From the NCBI GenBank assembly GCA_029204225.1, contig CM055110.1:44931494-44995493 (forward strand): a DNA stretch of 64,000 nt, in the 5' to 3' direction. The translations under genes were made by a program, and so were the position numbers. Below are positions 1 to 13,569 of the stretch, piece by piece. The notes under the pieces were generated by a model, which was not told the DNA's origin, did not search any database, and saw nothing but the letters and a program-made list of their open reading frames with translations. Within the stretch, counting starts at the first letter, position 1. Each line of letters starts with the position of its first letter. This DNA comes from Diphasiastrum complanatum. Taxonomy: Eukaryota > Streptophyta > Lycopodiopsida > Lycopodiales > Lycopodiaceae.

Positions 1-349
1 CTTAAATTAGGGTTCACATTTATGGAATGATTGGTTAACTTTTCAACTATCCTTGGTATACTTTAAGATATGAGTGAAGCTAAAAGAGGGTGTACTTGAG
101 CGTTCTATGCATGTATACATTACTCTTCTTGATTTGACATACTGAAAAAGTTGTTTCTTCCGTCCATCTGCGTTAGACACCATAAAGTTGCAGATGTTTT
201 AGCAAAAGTTGTTCAGAAATCTATTCAAGTATCTGCATCAAACTTTGTGCTTTAAGCCTCAAACAAACATTCAAAGGGTGTTCTGTTTAGAAACTGATTG
301 CTCCATACCAATCTCCCATGTTGAGGACAATTCCGGAATGAAATGGCAG

Positions 350-3300
350 GACTGTGTTGAGCTAGAACAACTTATCAGTTACCTGATAAACGAAGAAGAT
401 TCTCAAGGAGTCATTTTGGTTGGGCACAGTACAGGTTGCCAGGTATTTGGTTGTTCTATAAATCTACATTTTCTATTTGAAACTTGAAAAAGGTATATTG
501 TAGTTTGTACCTAAACCTTTTGACACTACCATTCATGCTACCTTCCCCTTTTTAGAGTATGTATTGCTGTGACACGTAGACTAGTGGCCAGAAGAAAACT
601 ATCAGTTGATCAATTGTGTTATTGTGAAATTTCAAGGACATCGTACACTTCATGCGAGCTGGCGGGAGTTGCTCAAGGGCTGTACGGTGTGCAATTTTGC
701 AGGTTTAGTAATAATATTCAATTGTCATTAAAATGTTTAAAAGCTAGAGAGCAAACACGTATCTGAGACCGATTCGACTGATTCCATAGGAAGGAAATTT
801 TACTTTTGAGTCACCAAGTGATGACCTTACATGAATGCACAAATTTCCTATTAAAGCAATTTTCCCTAAAGTGACACAAACTCTTTGTCAGCCTGGTCAA
901 TGGTTTTTTAGAATTACAGGGTCTCCACGAGTATCGAATAATGTTTGGCATATGGAAATCAAATGATTTTGGATCAAAACTAGATTTCTGATCAAGACGT
1001 TTCTTCAGGCTAAATTCAAAAGCACACAGGAGGAGGCCAGAACTGAACCTGCTTTTGGAGATAGAGAGCTTTAATTTGCATTGATAATTTTTTTTCTGCT
1101 CATATTTTAGGGATATCCATTTTGTGTTTTAAAGCTTAAGTTGGCTATGTTAATTCTTTGCTTTCGTGCCATCCTTCTTTTGGGATTGTGTTACCTAGAA
1201 TTTGTGCTTATTTTATTATTAATGAACGTCAAACATTGTCTGGCATAGAAACAATCACTGTAGACACCATACCATGTATGCAGGGTCCAGTGAGTGACAG
1301 GGAGTACAGGGCCTTACTTCCTGATACTGCAAGTATGATTGATTTAGCAGAAAGCATGATCAGAGAAGGAAAAGGACTGGATCTCATGCCAAGAGAAGCA
1401 AACCCAGATGCTCCTATCACTGCCTATAGGTATTACCTACTTTACAAATCTGTTTTAGTAGTCAACCTTGGTTACGGGAAAAAAATGCTATAAATAAGAA
1501 GCCAACAGTTTCTGTCTCAATGCAACGTTAAAATTTGTCCCTATTATCTAGCCTGACTTATTTTAACATCAAATCTTGTACAAATGCCTCCAAACAGTTT
1601 TGAGTCTTTTTAGTTGGAGTAATGACTTGCATCTGTACAAAATGAACTTTTTGCTTGATATTAAACCAAGATGCTTTTGTCCCTTCAGCAACGTTGGTAG
1701 GAATATGACATTTTCTGATTATCGAATTAGTAAACCTTCTGCAAAGATTTGTCTTCTAATATATTATTTTCATTTGTGCATCTTATCATTCTGGCACAAT
1801 CATCATATTTTGCATTTTGACTTCTCTGTACCCATGTGAATCGGTAGTGCACCAAAAGTGGAAACATGTTTGTGCTGTGCCCCCGAGTAAGATTCTGGGA
1901 TTCATGATTGATCTGCCATTCTCAATGGATGCCTGGTTGTCTTGGCCATGAAAGGGAACCCTTTGCCCTGTTGCGCATTCCTAAATTACCTAGACGGAGA
2001 CATATCTGGATAAAGTTGTCAAGATCATGAGTTGCTACTTCTGTTTCCGACCACACATATAGGAAGAACACTGTTGTAGAGTAGATTTGCTCCTTGGGAA
2101 CCTTTTGGACTGCACCATGTTTCCTCATTCTTAAAAGTCTGTCACTACGGACATAATGGGGCTGTCTGTTTGTGTCAGAAGCATTCACGTCAAGCAGACG
2201 GTCCTGGCTAGTTCCTTAAAGCCTTTTGTGCTAGGCTCTCTGCATATTGGTTGTTTCTCCATAAAATTCTTTTTTATCACTTGTACAGTCCTGAGATGTA
2301 TCAGTCCAGGGCCATGTGCTTGTATAAAAGTGACTCAATTTCCCGTAGTTCTTGGACAATTTTTTGAAAGATCTTTTGGAAGATAGTATAATTGCCAGGA
2401 TTATATGGTACACAGAACATTTATAGGTTCAACTGGACATCCCTTCAATTCTCTAACTTTGGCTCTAACTATGATCAATCTCAGATATCAGACTCTTTTT
2501 AATTATAGACTTACGATCCACATATCTATTTAGTTTCAACTAGCATCAACAAAACGAAGATTGCCGTCCCTGTATATTAAGCGTCTCCCTATATGCTTTG
2601 CCTTCTGCAGGGCTTTTCTTCTCTCCAACACTTGGACGAATGTGAGATCTTCATCCAGAAAGATCTTGTTATCGTTTATGTCTTTGATGTAGTACCTCCC
2701 GTCTTTCTTGGTATGCCAAGCTGAGTCCAAAAAACCATTGCCATTGTGCTAGAGATTAGTTGCCAAAAATACCTTGGCTTCCTTAAGGGCATCCTGAGAA
2801 TCTGGGATGCCTCTGACACGAACATTAAGAGCTGGATTCTGTCAAGGATAATTCAGAATGGCTTGTCATGTTACTCTTGATATCGTTTTTGTCAATTCAT
2901 TTGGAGCTACTACTATTGGGTCCAATGAGGCTTATGATGCCAATCGGCTTAAACTTCCAGAGTACTCTCATTCCTTCTAGTTACCATTCTCAGGTTCAGC
3001 TACAACCGCCCTGACCTCGACATCAAGTTCAAAATTTAGCTCATTGGAAGCTAGACCTAATGACAAGACCATAAGGGAGAACCCCATTGATGTGATTGCT
3101 CAACCTTCGCTGCAGGATCCTTATCAAACATGTGATCTGGCTATTCAGTGACAAGCTGTCATGACTCAATCAAATGTTGACAACAATGATTATGCTATAA
3201 AGGGAAGAGTTAGGATGTCTTGTACGGGTTTATTGGCTTCTTCAGTTGTTTTGGCAGTTACGGCCTGATTTAGCTGCATTTGGAACCTTAAAACTATGTT

Positions 3301-4860
3301 AATCAGTTACGGCCTGATTTAGCTGCATTTGGAACCCCAAAACTATGTTAATCGTTTAAATCCCATCTGAACCATTGTCACAACATCTAGGACCGCATTC
3401 TACAATGGAGATCTTAAGTCGTGGGTGCCCCAACTCTCATGAGAGGCTGGAAATTTTAATTGGAAAATACCATTGATGGGTCCTCGTTTGGTAGCTTTTA
3501 CTGATAGAGATATGAGTTTCTTTGAGGGAGAACTATTAAAGGGACAGTTTTGTATAACCTACAAAAGCAATGCAGTATCATGAATATTTGTTCCCCCCCC
3601 CCCTCCCCGCCAAGCGAACTGCGTTTCTAGAAACGTTTTCTTCTCAGAAATGTGTTTCTGTGCAACTCTGTAACAAACCTTCAGATTCATCCGTTCACCA
3701 GACAACTGTGGGCTCTATTGATCAGTAAAGCTCCCTCTCTCTCTGCAAGTTTGTTTTGTGTGTCTAGACAATCTATCAGCATAAGATATCTGTAACCACT
3801 TGCAGATACTGATTTCTTTTTAGCTATGGGATAGATACTTCATGTAAAGCATATGTTAGTGACGGATTTCTTCTGGAATTGTCAATGTAAAGAAGTGAGG
3901 ACCAGTTTTCCTCCCATTTGCGAGGTCTATGTGCTTGTAGTGTTTTACTGCATCTTAGGAGCAGAGTTTTAGGTGTTCCTGTCATTAGTTTCCTATACTA
4001 AGGTGAATGAAATCATCCTAAAGTTTCTGTTTGTGTGTTTGAAGGTATCGATCTCTTTCTGCCTACATGGGAGATGATGATATGTTCAGTTCTGATCTTA
4101 CAGATGAGCAACTTCGGGTCAGACTTGGGCACATGTCAAGAATACCTTGTCAGGTTGTCCTTGTAGTCTGAGCTCTTTTACTTTGTGGTTTTCGCATGCA
4201 AGCGTTTAATACTTCATACTCTCAGATGGCAGCGATGCTTAGTGATCTTGGAAAATTAGACATAAGAAGTGCTATAAGAAATTAGAATGCAATCATGGAG
4301 CCAAGATAGCTAAAAGTTTGTTAGATTTCAAGTTGTTCATTTGAAACCTTCAGAATCAAGGGAATCAAAGTGGGACTGCCATGAAATTCCTATTATTCCC
4401 TACTAGGCTTAAACTTTGATTCACTTATCCTTTTTGTTGTGGCCCTCTTCTGCACATAGGTTATTTTCTCAATGAGTGACGAGTACGTGCCAGAGTATGT
4501 GAACAAGCCTATTCTCGTGCAGCGGTACTCTTCTCTGATAATCTTGCTATACCATTGTTTTTTACCTTTTACAAGATAACTAGCAATACCAAGTGTTAAG
4601 GCTGCCCTATGAATGATCTGCTATAGATGTAATTTGTGCATCTGAACTGTTTTAACCCATGCTTATTGCCAGATAGGGAAGAATGTGCTGATCTGTTGTG
4701 TCTCCAAAGCAGGTTGTGTGATGCCATGGGTGGAGCCGAGAAGGTTACCATTGCCTGGGGTAATCATGGTTTATCAAACAGAGTGCAGGAAGCTGTGAAA
4801 GCCATGGTCGAATTCATAAGAAGGGAATGGCCAAAAGGATGGGATGATCCATGGCGATGA
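350..4860 (+). CDS. UPF0613/DUF1749 alpha/beta-hydrolase-like protein, 3' exons (5' part outside window)
   Basis: Six exons fit the conserved plant UPF0613 (DUF1749) protein: 350-442, 637-702, 1284-1429, 4045-4153, 4460-4524 and 4713-4860 (TGA). All junctions are GT..AG and the phases agree. Seen: the nucleophile elbow GHSTGCQ at the end of the first exon, then DIVHFMR, PVSDREYRALLPDTASMIDL, MPREANPDAPITAYRYR, GDDDMFSSDL, SDEYVPEYV and WGNHGLSNRV, ending PKGWDDPWR. The Ser of GHSTG, an Asp near SDEYVPEY and the His of GNHGL are the likely hydrolase triad by fold analogy. The substrate is unknown for the family. The amino-terminal third is not in bases 1-349, so it must lie upstream. The acceptor at 349/350 is inferred from family phase; an open frame runs further 5' to 209. 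No frameshift or stop is seen. The 1430-4044 intron is enlarged by unrelated DNA. Confidence 0.85.
1430..4044 (+). other. Long intron of the UPF0613 gene with unidentified inserted DNA
   Basis: This 2.6-kb intron is far longer than its neighbours. It holds a minus-strand open stretch (2536-2730) whose product I do not recognise, a 49-bp tandem duplication, and a C run at 3593-3602 followed by CTCCCC. No transposase, reverse transcriptase or clear terminal repeats were found. It is probably a decayed insertion. Confidence 0.4.
3256..3353. repeat. Two-copy 49-bp tandem repeat
   Basis: Two adjacent 49-bp units, 3256-3304 and 3305-3353, each start AGTTACGGCCTGATTTAGC and end CTATGTTAATC. They differ at only about two positions (CCTTA versus CCCCA). 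It lies inside the enlarged UPF0613 intron. Confidence 0.9.
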
Positions 4861-5909
4861 GATTCTTCGTCTGCTGATCATTCGTTGATTATTTCTTATG
4901 TTGGACTGCTTACTGTGCTCTGCTTGCCCAAGATTTAGGCAAGTGAGTCCAATAGCAGCAAGATATTTTCAATCTGGGTATTGAATTTGTTAATGTGATA
5001 ATGTCTCAATGAAATGCTGTATACAGGCGTTTGAAAATTTTAAGCTTGATAATTTGAAATATTTCCAGGTCTATTCTGATTCTTCATGACAAAGGACTAG
5101 CATTATGAGTTTACTGGGCACACATTCATGCCACGTTACATAATAATGACACTCAGAAGTCGATGTAATTTAGTCTTTTTCTTTGATCTTGGGAAGCCTG
5201 CGAATCCATTGTCATGTGACATTCTGAGGAAAATATTATCAAGTGAGGGTGTTTATTTTTCCCCTTATGTTGTGCATTTGGTCCTGACTTTTCTCGAATT
5301 ACATTCTAAAAATAAATAAAGCTTCAGGGTAAGATGTTCATCATTTTAAAAGACCTAATGTGAACATATTCAAACCGAATCTCTGAATATACTATCTTGA
5401 GAATAGATGGTAGAATCCAAAAAGCATAGCGGCATCCAGTCAGTCACATCATCAGAAAAACCGATGATGTCTAAACACCGTAATATCTCTTGTTAGATGG
5501 AGTCAATTTAAGATGGCTTGTGATATGACAAAGGTCTAGTAGACAAGGTGACTTCAAACAAGAAATTGCACATCCTCATTCTCTTCCATTTGACAAAATC
5601 ATCTTGCTATTCTCAACAAAGATGCAAACACCAAAGCCTCTCTATCATAAAACGAAATTAAAGAAAAGATGCATTGCCTTCAACCTCTGCCTTTGCATGT
5701 ACGGTTCCATGAAATAATTGTGCTTTCTGTTGCTTGTGCTTGCCACCTTTTGCAGCAACATCATTATTGGAAGGAACATGATACCATGTAGTCTTCATAA
5801 TGAGCCTTCTCCAAATATGTGTTAATTCATTTCCAGAATGGAGCCTTCACATGTAGATCAAGCTGCACTTGACTTTTGATGGATGTAGTCTACCTCTCTC
5901 TTCAAAAAA
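4861..5909. other. 3' flank of the UPF0613 gene; no further gene seen
   Basis: A+T-rich sequence after the stop codon, presumably 3' UTR and intergenic DNA. Open stretches here are short and match nothing I recognise. An A run lies at about 5905-5919. Confidence 0.4.
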
Positions 5910-5929
5910 AAAAAAAAAGTTGCAGGGAG

Positions 5930-6345
5930 CTTACAAGGTACATAGCTAGGCTATCTCTACCATCATCTCTTTGAAGATATTGTTTTAAGAAAGCTCTGGA
6001 TAGTCTCCTTTAAAATAGTGGTGTAAACAGCTTTGTGTAGGGGGCTTTCAATGTACGTTGCTAAGCTATCTCTACCATCATCTCTTCGAATATAATGTGT
6101 CAGCCAATGAGAAGGAAAGATTTCTGAAGTAGAAAAATTGTTCAACCCTTCTAGTGGCACAATAGCTTCTGATTGACAATCTACTTCTAATGCTTCAAAC
6201 AACTTCTATATAGGGTTTTCCAAGTTATATGGCTGCCCTCTTTCTTTCATCAACTCTTGGAAGAAAATGTGTCAGTCAATGAGAAATGAAGATCCTTGAA
6301 ATAGAAAATTCACCAATCTTGCCCGCTGGTGTGACACTAGTGTAA
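5930..6345 (-). repeat. Degenerate tandem repeat with repeated protein-like text on the minus strand
   Basis: The phrase GCTATCTCTACCATCATCTC occurs at about 5950 and 6065, and a third, weaker copy follows at about 6215-6300. On the minus strand the units read as related peptides: (R)RDDGRDSLATYIESPLHKAV, a second RDDGRDSLAMYLVSSLQ, and an upstream FSISRIFISH-LTHFL that parallels FSTSEIFPSHWLTHYI. Stops and frame changes interrupt it. It looks like a decayed gene made of roughly 40-55-residue repeats. I cannot name the family. Confidence 0.45.
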
Positions 6346-7323
6346 TAGCCACCAAACACTAGGATTAGCTTGGCCCCTGGCCTAGCTTGAGGAGCAACCT
6401 ACATTGGTCTTACACTTGCCCCATGTCGCATGATGGGCATGGCACTTCCCTTTGCATGTGTATTTGCATTATGTACATCACCATCATGTGTGCCATGTGC
6501 ATCGATAGCATCATGTGGCTCATGATTGTCATGTATCCAAATACATTATACACCATCTCTATTTTGGCCATCAATTTGTTGAAGATTATTATGTAAGCCA
6601 AGGAAAATGAAGGCTTATCGAGTTATAAAATTTGACAACACTCTTAGTTGTGTGCAATTGCCTAGTGATACTGTGTTGCCTCATTCTAACTTGCCCAGCA
6701 GGCTCTTGCAATCTGACTTTGGCTGCATGGGCATTTGCATCATGCGCCAGGGTGGGTGTGCTAGCATGGCCCTAGCACCTGATTTGGCCTACATGGCTTG
6801 CACTCGAATCCATTATAGATGCATGGCCCTACAGCTTGAGAATCTGGCCTAGATGATGTTGAGATTCATGAATCTGCCTGTAGGATTATGCACCAGCCAG
6901 ATTTTGTCAAGATGGCCTTGCAGTTAGAAATGGGATCCCTGCATTCATAAAGTGGATTGCCTGGAGGGATGTGCTAGATGCATATGGTACTTATCCCTGC
7001 CTGTACATGAGAATTGAAGGGGGTTTGCATGCCCACTAACTAGCCCAGTAGCCTGTGAACCTTGCCTTTCTGAGGTTGTGCCACCTCAAAGCTACCTAAC
7101 TATATATGATATGTTGTGTCCTCCTTGAGTATGTATCACAATCAACATGTATTGTGAGCAAATGTTCTATTACCCTTGTGAAATTTTGAAATACGTCTGC
7201 CCATATTGTGAGCTTCGTCATACTCTTGAATTGGTACTAACGGACTTGTCCTCATCCAAAACCCTTGTGATATATCCTTATCAAAAGTCTTGGATGTACT
7301 AAAAGAGGTATAGCTAGTTGATA
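6346..7323. other. Intergenic, no gene recognised
   Basis: Sequence rich in CATG/GCATGG-like words (for example 6420-6500 and 6720-6840). Short open stretches exist on both strands but have no recognisable family signature. Confidence 0.35.
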
Positions 7324-7331
7324 TATGAGAC

Positions 7332-8133
7332 CATAGTTGCAACAAATCGCGATCCGCTGGGTCCACGAATTTGCGAATCGCGATTCAAACCGCAAAATGT
7401 GCAAAAATTTAAATTTAAATTTTATTTTTTATTTTTTGGAAAAATAGCTTATGGCTAAATTTTTTTTAGGAGAGCAATGGTCAAACCAGTGTTTTGCCTC
7501 CCAGAAGTGCAGTAGATAGGGCACAAATAGATAAAAGTCAGTAGCTATTTGGTTGCTATTTGCTCTGGTTCTCATTAATTGTTAATGCTACAGTTTGGGC
7601 TATCAACTCTATGGATGAGGATCACTTTTGCAATCATTTCACTGGAGATGTGAGTGCAATGTGCATATAGTTGGGGGCATAAATATTGGGCCCTTATCGG
7701 AGCGCATCACCCCCCCATATTTCTCTAGGGGGGGGGGTGCAGGGAGGGCAGCCCCCCCCCCCCCCCCCCCAGCTACTGTCGCCGAGGGGGTCCAGGGGGG
7801 GGGGGGGGGGGGGGCGGCGACAACCACCTAGGTACAATTGCGAAAGCGAGGTACAATTGCTCTTCAGTTCTCTGTCTTTGTCCCACTGGAGTCATCTGTG
7901 ATTGTAACGAGCAAGCTAGAGGTTAGTTTTGAATTTTTATCCTTGACAGAACCCAACATGGATTAATGCACCTTACACGACCATCTTGTACCTGAAACAT
8001 TCGACAAACTACACAATAATAATGCTCTTAATTAGAGCTTTCATCTGATACCCATATTTGCCCCCCCCCCAAAAAAAAAAAAAAAGATTTTGAACGATTT
8101 TGGACCGCGATTCGGAATCGTAGTGGAACTATG
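7332..8133. mobile_element. Non-autonomous hAT-like element (802 bp) with 8-bp target site duplication
   Basis: The element is flanked by exact TATGAGAC at 7324-7331 and 8134-8141, the 8-bp duplication length typical of hAT transposons. Its ends are inverted: the left begins CATAGTTGCAACAAATCGCG, and the reverse complement of the right end begins CATAGTTCCACTACGATTCC. The first seven bases are identical and imperfect similarity continues inward. The subterminal zones share CGCGATTC-type words, including the palindrome GAATCGCGATTC near the left end. No transposase is encoded. The centre holds long G and C runs. Confidence 0.8.
7710..7814. repeat. Alternating long C and G homopolymer runs
   Basis: A C run at 7710-7716, a G run at 7728-7737, a C run at 7752-7770 and a G run at 7795-7814 lie inside the hAT-like element. 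The runs are mutually complementary, so hairpins are possible, and the G runs could form quadruplexes. Run lengths may be unreliable because polymerases and assemblers slip on such tracts. Open frames translating here as poly-Gly/Pro are artefacts. Confidence 0.85.
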
Positions 8134-8141
8134 TATGAGAC

Positions 8142-11100
8142 ACTGAATGATAATTGTTTTGCATAACACATTTCTCTGGAATCAATGAGTGAATTCTTCC
8201 GGAAGAAACTAGAATAAGAAATTAGTCCCTTGCAAATGCCACGAGTGCCACCACTTCAGATGAACAGAGCATGTGTGAAAGTTCCAATTGATTCAAGAAC
8301 ATTTTGCAGTTTATGTAAAGCCTAATAATTGCTCATAAAAGATATTGTAACTATTGTAATATGGGATGATTGTGTTAATTGCCAAATGGGTTGTTTAGAT
8401 CAATTTCATAAGGTGGTTTGCTCAATGTTTCTTCAAATTGGGGTTTGTAAGGAAGTTCTAGGTTAAGAGTACGATCTTCCTTGACATCACTTTGATAATA
8501 CTAGAGGAGGCACATAAACCTTAAATAGATTGGCAAAAAAAGTCAAGTTCATAAATTAGGGTGGTGGTATCAAGGAAGAAGTATCCATATGCCAGTCCAT
8601 CTTATCGAGGTTTCTTTTGTTAAATATATTGATCAAGTATTTTTTTTATTTTTATCCTTGTTGCTAAATTGGCCTGACCAATTTTTACCGAACTTTGTAC
8701 TACAATGCATCCCCCAATACCCAAGTTTAGTTCCTCATAAGTCACAATAATGCAAAAAATAGATCAAGGAACTCCTAGAGAAGTCTCATTCAACCCAATG
8801 TCTCTCCATACATGCTTTGTTAGCTTGGCATATAAAGTTTCTTTGGTCCCATGTTCAAGAACCCCTTGGAAACCAAGATGCATACACAGACTTGTCAAAA
8901 AATGTGCACAATTTTTTTGGGCACAACAACAATAATTGTTTGTCACAAATATATACCATTGAACCAAAAAAAAAATATAGTAGACTTCACGAATGCTTAA
9001 ACATTTAACTAAATTCATGTTGCTCTAAGTTGTTTTTTTACCATGATCTTCATGTTGTCAATGTTTGCATATTGGCTTGATTGCGCTTTCTACCTCCATC
9101 TTCGTATTCATATTGATCTTCATACTCATAATCGCTTTCATGATCGGAACTTGCATTGCCATAAATTACACTTTGAAATGGAGAGCCCAACATTAGAATT
9201 GAAGTAATAGACACCACTAGATGTGATAGGGCACATGAAACCTCAAAAAAGGATAGAGAAGCTCCAAATCCTTCCTTACCCATAATAATTCCGTAACTTC
9301 ACTAACTATTAGTTAGCCATTTATTAGCACATGTGTCAATGTTCATTTATTAAGATTGTAATGGAAGCTTCTGGGCCCTACAAAGATCTAAGAGGCCTTC
9401 ATGAATTAGTGCTAATTCTAATGTATATGACAACAAGCATCATCTGGTCATCTAAACCGTCCAATATTGAGCTGCTATCAAGCATGAGAATTCCTATATA
9501 GTGAATGTTGAGTAATGAATTGAAGAGTCCAGATTGATCATGCCAACTATTGTTTTTGGAATATACTTAATGATAACAAAGAACTAGCTAAATATGGCCA
9601 AATAAAGACCCAATTTTGAGCCTTGCTAATCATTCCAGTTGACAAGTGATGGATCTGGGCACATATGAGTAGACTATTGAGACTGAAATTTGGATGACGT
9701 AAGCCAAAAAGTTGGATGACATAAGGCTGAAAATTGCAAGCCTCTTTTGTTACCTTAACAACCATGGTTTGTAGCCAAGTTGCATATGTGGTACGGTGAG
9801 CTACAATTATATGCTTGCTATATTTGTTACCAATATTGTACATAGCTATTATGGGCAAGTAAACTACATTTTATCACTTAAGCAACTCCATGCAACTATG
9901 CAACTCTATCACAACTTGTGCAAATAAGGTTGCAAAGTCGCAAAAGTTACAACGGGTCATAATTGGTTGTGCAAGCTGCAACAAGTTGTGAAGGTTGCAA
10001 AATAGGCTCACAAGTCGAGAAAGTACAAAAAAGAGATACCAATTTTCAGAAAATAGATTTGGGCTCTGTTGCGACTTGTGCGACTATGCGATTTTTTTGT
10101 TCAGTGTTCTACTTGTTACCAATGTGTATTGTAAAACTATACCAAGCAAAGGCAAAATCTCATATCTTGCAAATGTGTGCAAAACTGTGCTATAGAAATA
10201 TATTGATTACAATAGTTGGAAATATTAGGCTCCACATGGCACCTCACTATAGGCCACAACACATAATTTGCAGCCCCATAGTAGCTACATTGCAAAAGAA
10301 GATAATAGAACATTGGACTAAAGTTCAAACAACAAAGCTTCCGTGTGTTGAAAGCAAGTTGTGGCTGAACATGTCGCTTTGAAAAATCACAAACTCTTGA
10401 AAGTTGTTTTCAACAAAAGGGATTCAAAAGCTTAAGGAATCATCAATCTTGGTACGTGGTATGCACGAACCACTTTTAACATGCATGAAATATTCTGTCC
10501 TAAATTCTAAACATAGCCCCTTATGAACATCAAACACTTGTTGACATGGCCGACTTTTGCCATCAAACTCTATCACCATTGTTGACATGCATTGACATGC
10601 GTGGGATGCATGAGCCACTCTTAACATGCATGTCATGCATGAAAACCTTTTACAAGTTAAATACCTACTTTCAAATACAAACGATGACAACCGTAATTTG
10701 CAAAATAACTTTCATACACTTGTACATGGACACAATGATCTATTTTCATTCAATACAATAAATTTCACATGCTTTAATTCTATCCACGATTGCTTACAAT
10801 ATTGAGTTTGGGAAAATTGAAGCAGCAAAAATAAATCATTTATGCCAGTACAATGAACATATCAAGTCCAAGAAAGTGGCTGTAAAAATGAAATAATGGC
10901 CAAGCAGACATCTATAGTGTATTCTTCCTCACACTCATCATCCAAGTAGAGACAAGCATGAAGGTTCCATTTGTTTGTGGACTTTTTCACAACATCCTTG
11001 CTCCCCATCACTCTAAGCAATGCCTTTCCATATGATGGGAAGTGACTAGAGTTAGATTGGCTGCTCATTGGAACCATATACTGTTAAAAATGGACATTTA

Positions 11101-13194
11101 AGGATCTTACAAAGATATACCATGACCTACATGCATGTGAGTTTGCACAAGATCCACCTAGGCTAGACCAACTCAGATTTCCAAGGCCTTTCTAACACAC
11201 TTTGAATCAAGGCATGAGCTCAAACACACAAAAATCATCCAAAGACAAGCAAGTTTTGCACACATCCTTGAAAAAACTAAACTTTTTCACTATGAGAGAC
11301 CAAACCAAGCACCTTGATCTCGGATAGAGAGAGAAAAATTGTTAGCTTTAAGGTAAAGAGAGAAGATACAATGAGTGAACAAGTCCAAAAATTGCTCGAC
11401 TCTCAAAAAGATGTATGTACATAGAGAGTTCACTTCCATATAGTAGTGACTCGAGTTCTTGCTACACAAAGCATGTATCAACCTCTAATTTTACATGGTT
11501 TGCACCTCTCAATATGATTGTCCAAGTGATTTGCACCTAAGTTAATATGATTGGGCCAAATGATTTACACCTCTTGATGTGATTGGCCTCATGATCTACA
11601 CCATGATTGGTCCATTTGTACCAATGCGATGTGGATTTGGATGCCTACTAGCAACTTTCCAATCCTTACATTTTGTGACAAGTGTCACCATCTTAGTAGA
11701 ACTTGAGTTGGAAGCCTTTTGACTTTTCAAAATTAACATAAAAACATCTACAAGGTGGTGTTGGACATAAATCCAACTCCATGATGACAACTAGCAAGTA
11801 AAATAACTAGTCTACTTTTATCAACTTTCATATACCATTTCAACCACTTGCATCTAGTATCATTTGAAAGTAAGAACAAATGTGATCCCCATGCTAGTAT
11901 TTTCTATTTTGGTCACTATTTCAAACCATTCAAGGCCCAAAGCTAGGTTCACAACACCCAACATTTTTCCCATCTTGTTTGTCCATCTGTAATGAACAAC
12001 ATTTTATGATCTTATGTGCCTTTTGTATGTCGACATTAAACTTTGCTCTAATGTCATCCGTCTCTTCTCAATATCATTCTACATGTCAACCTGAATATAA
12101 ATTAGTCGTGCATACAATATATCATCTTGGTCAAAAACTAATTGCTCAATCACATGCAAATCTGACATTTAGGTATACATCATCATATAGTACTCTAGCA
12201 AGCATGTAACATGTAAGAGGGTACCACATAGTGTTCCTACATTTGAACTCTATTGCTCGGATCTTCTCCACCTCAACAGCTCAGTTTTTATAATTTTTTT
12301 TTGTAGAACTTGATGGAGCATTGAAACAATCGTCAATGCTATATAGTTGATCTCCCAACTCAGTGTCCATCATTGCAATTTGATTCAACCTGATGCAAAT
12401 TGACAACTATTCATCAAACAAGTTATTCAAGGAGTTGATACATAACTGAGTTGTCAAAACACATACATGCAAAGTTCTCATTTATTGCCTCCATCCAACC
12501 AACAACTTGATGATTTATGTCCTAAAAAATAAACGTGTGCCCTTGCATGTCACTCCAACATGGGTCATGGGAGACCACTTCATCAAGGTTAGAACTCTGT
12601 GCTTTTATGTAAAGATGTGTGCTTTAGTTTTAATGTGCATCGTCTCATCTATATCTATACCAAAACTAGAAGTAAGAAACTACGGTCATGCCTAGCACAT
12701 AGGCTTAATCTTGGCATCAAGTTGCTGAAACCATATTGTATCAATAGGTTCATACATCATGTCCATCTTTCTTTCAGAATAGAGGCAAATGTTTTTTTCT
12801 TGGCAACATTGCTCGCCAATGAAACACCCGTTGATCTTGGCACACTTGTTGATGAAAATTGCAATGTTTGAGCCCTCAATTTGTAGTATGTTTTGATTAC
12901 TTACATCTATTCTTTCTACGAGCTAGTAATCGAATCAATTGAAGAGTGTCTACATTAACAAAAAGAGTACAAAAATGTATTGACCAAAACAAGGAATAAG
13001 CAGAGTAGACACAACTCAAAACTCAACAATTAGGAACTCAAATGAAACAAATCTATAATACAAAACAATGATGCCAATTTGACTATAATGTGAATCTCTA
13101 TTTGATAGCATGACATTAGTTCATGTGTGGAATATCTATCTGCTTGCTTTCAAATTTTATGCAAGTTGGACAATTCATCCATTTGTTGGATGAT
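8142..13194. other. 5-kb stretch with no recognisable gene
   Basis: A+T-rich DNA read on both strands. It has only short open stretches without family motifs, and local word repeats such as AACATGCATG at about 10478 and 10624. No LTR ends, terminal inverted repeats or RNA genes were identified. Confidence 0.35.
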
Positions 13195-13405
13195 GGTGTT
13201 TTTGCATGTAGTGAGGCAATTTGTTAACACATTATGAGAATAAGTGAATCATCCTACAAGGACACTTATATCCATGATGATGTATTTAGCCTCATTAGAT
13301 CTGATCTTAGCATGGAAATCAAGCATAGAGATATGATGCAAAATCTTTGTTATTTTAGCATGCATAGTCTTGCCAATTTTGATATGTCTAATTCTCAAGG
13401 TAATA
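13195..13405 (+). repeat. Fragment of the LTR-element family found complete at 37573-42611
   Basis: This segment matches 41205-41420 of the non-autonomous LTR element. Shared text includes AAGTGAATCATCCT, GTATTTAGCCTCATTAGAT, GAGATATGATGCAAA and TAGCATGCATAGTCTTGCCA. It keeps the reading frame only partly. No LTR is seen next to it, so it is a truncated dispersed copy. Confidence 0.8.
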
Positions 13406-13569
13406 TCTTGTGATAATTTTGTTGGTTTTGTAGATTTGTATCCATCAAATCTCGTTGAATGGCAAATAGTTGAATCGATTGCAGGAATAATTGATGTCAT
13501 ACATTCGAATATCAGTATTTTACAATATAAAGGTTGTTTTCCAAAATCACTTTTAGAGTCAGGAGTTTT

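Noticed and set aside
1-349. A 5' exon of the UPF0613 gene within the first 349 bases
   Set aside because: The expected N-terminal family text was not found in any frame; the open frame from 209 lacks similarity before residue DCVELEQ.
7628-7901. Overlapping open frames on both strands giving Gly/Pro/Ala-rich proteins
   Set aside because: They are produced by the G and C homopolymer runs inside the hAT-like element and would exist in any frame.
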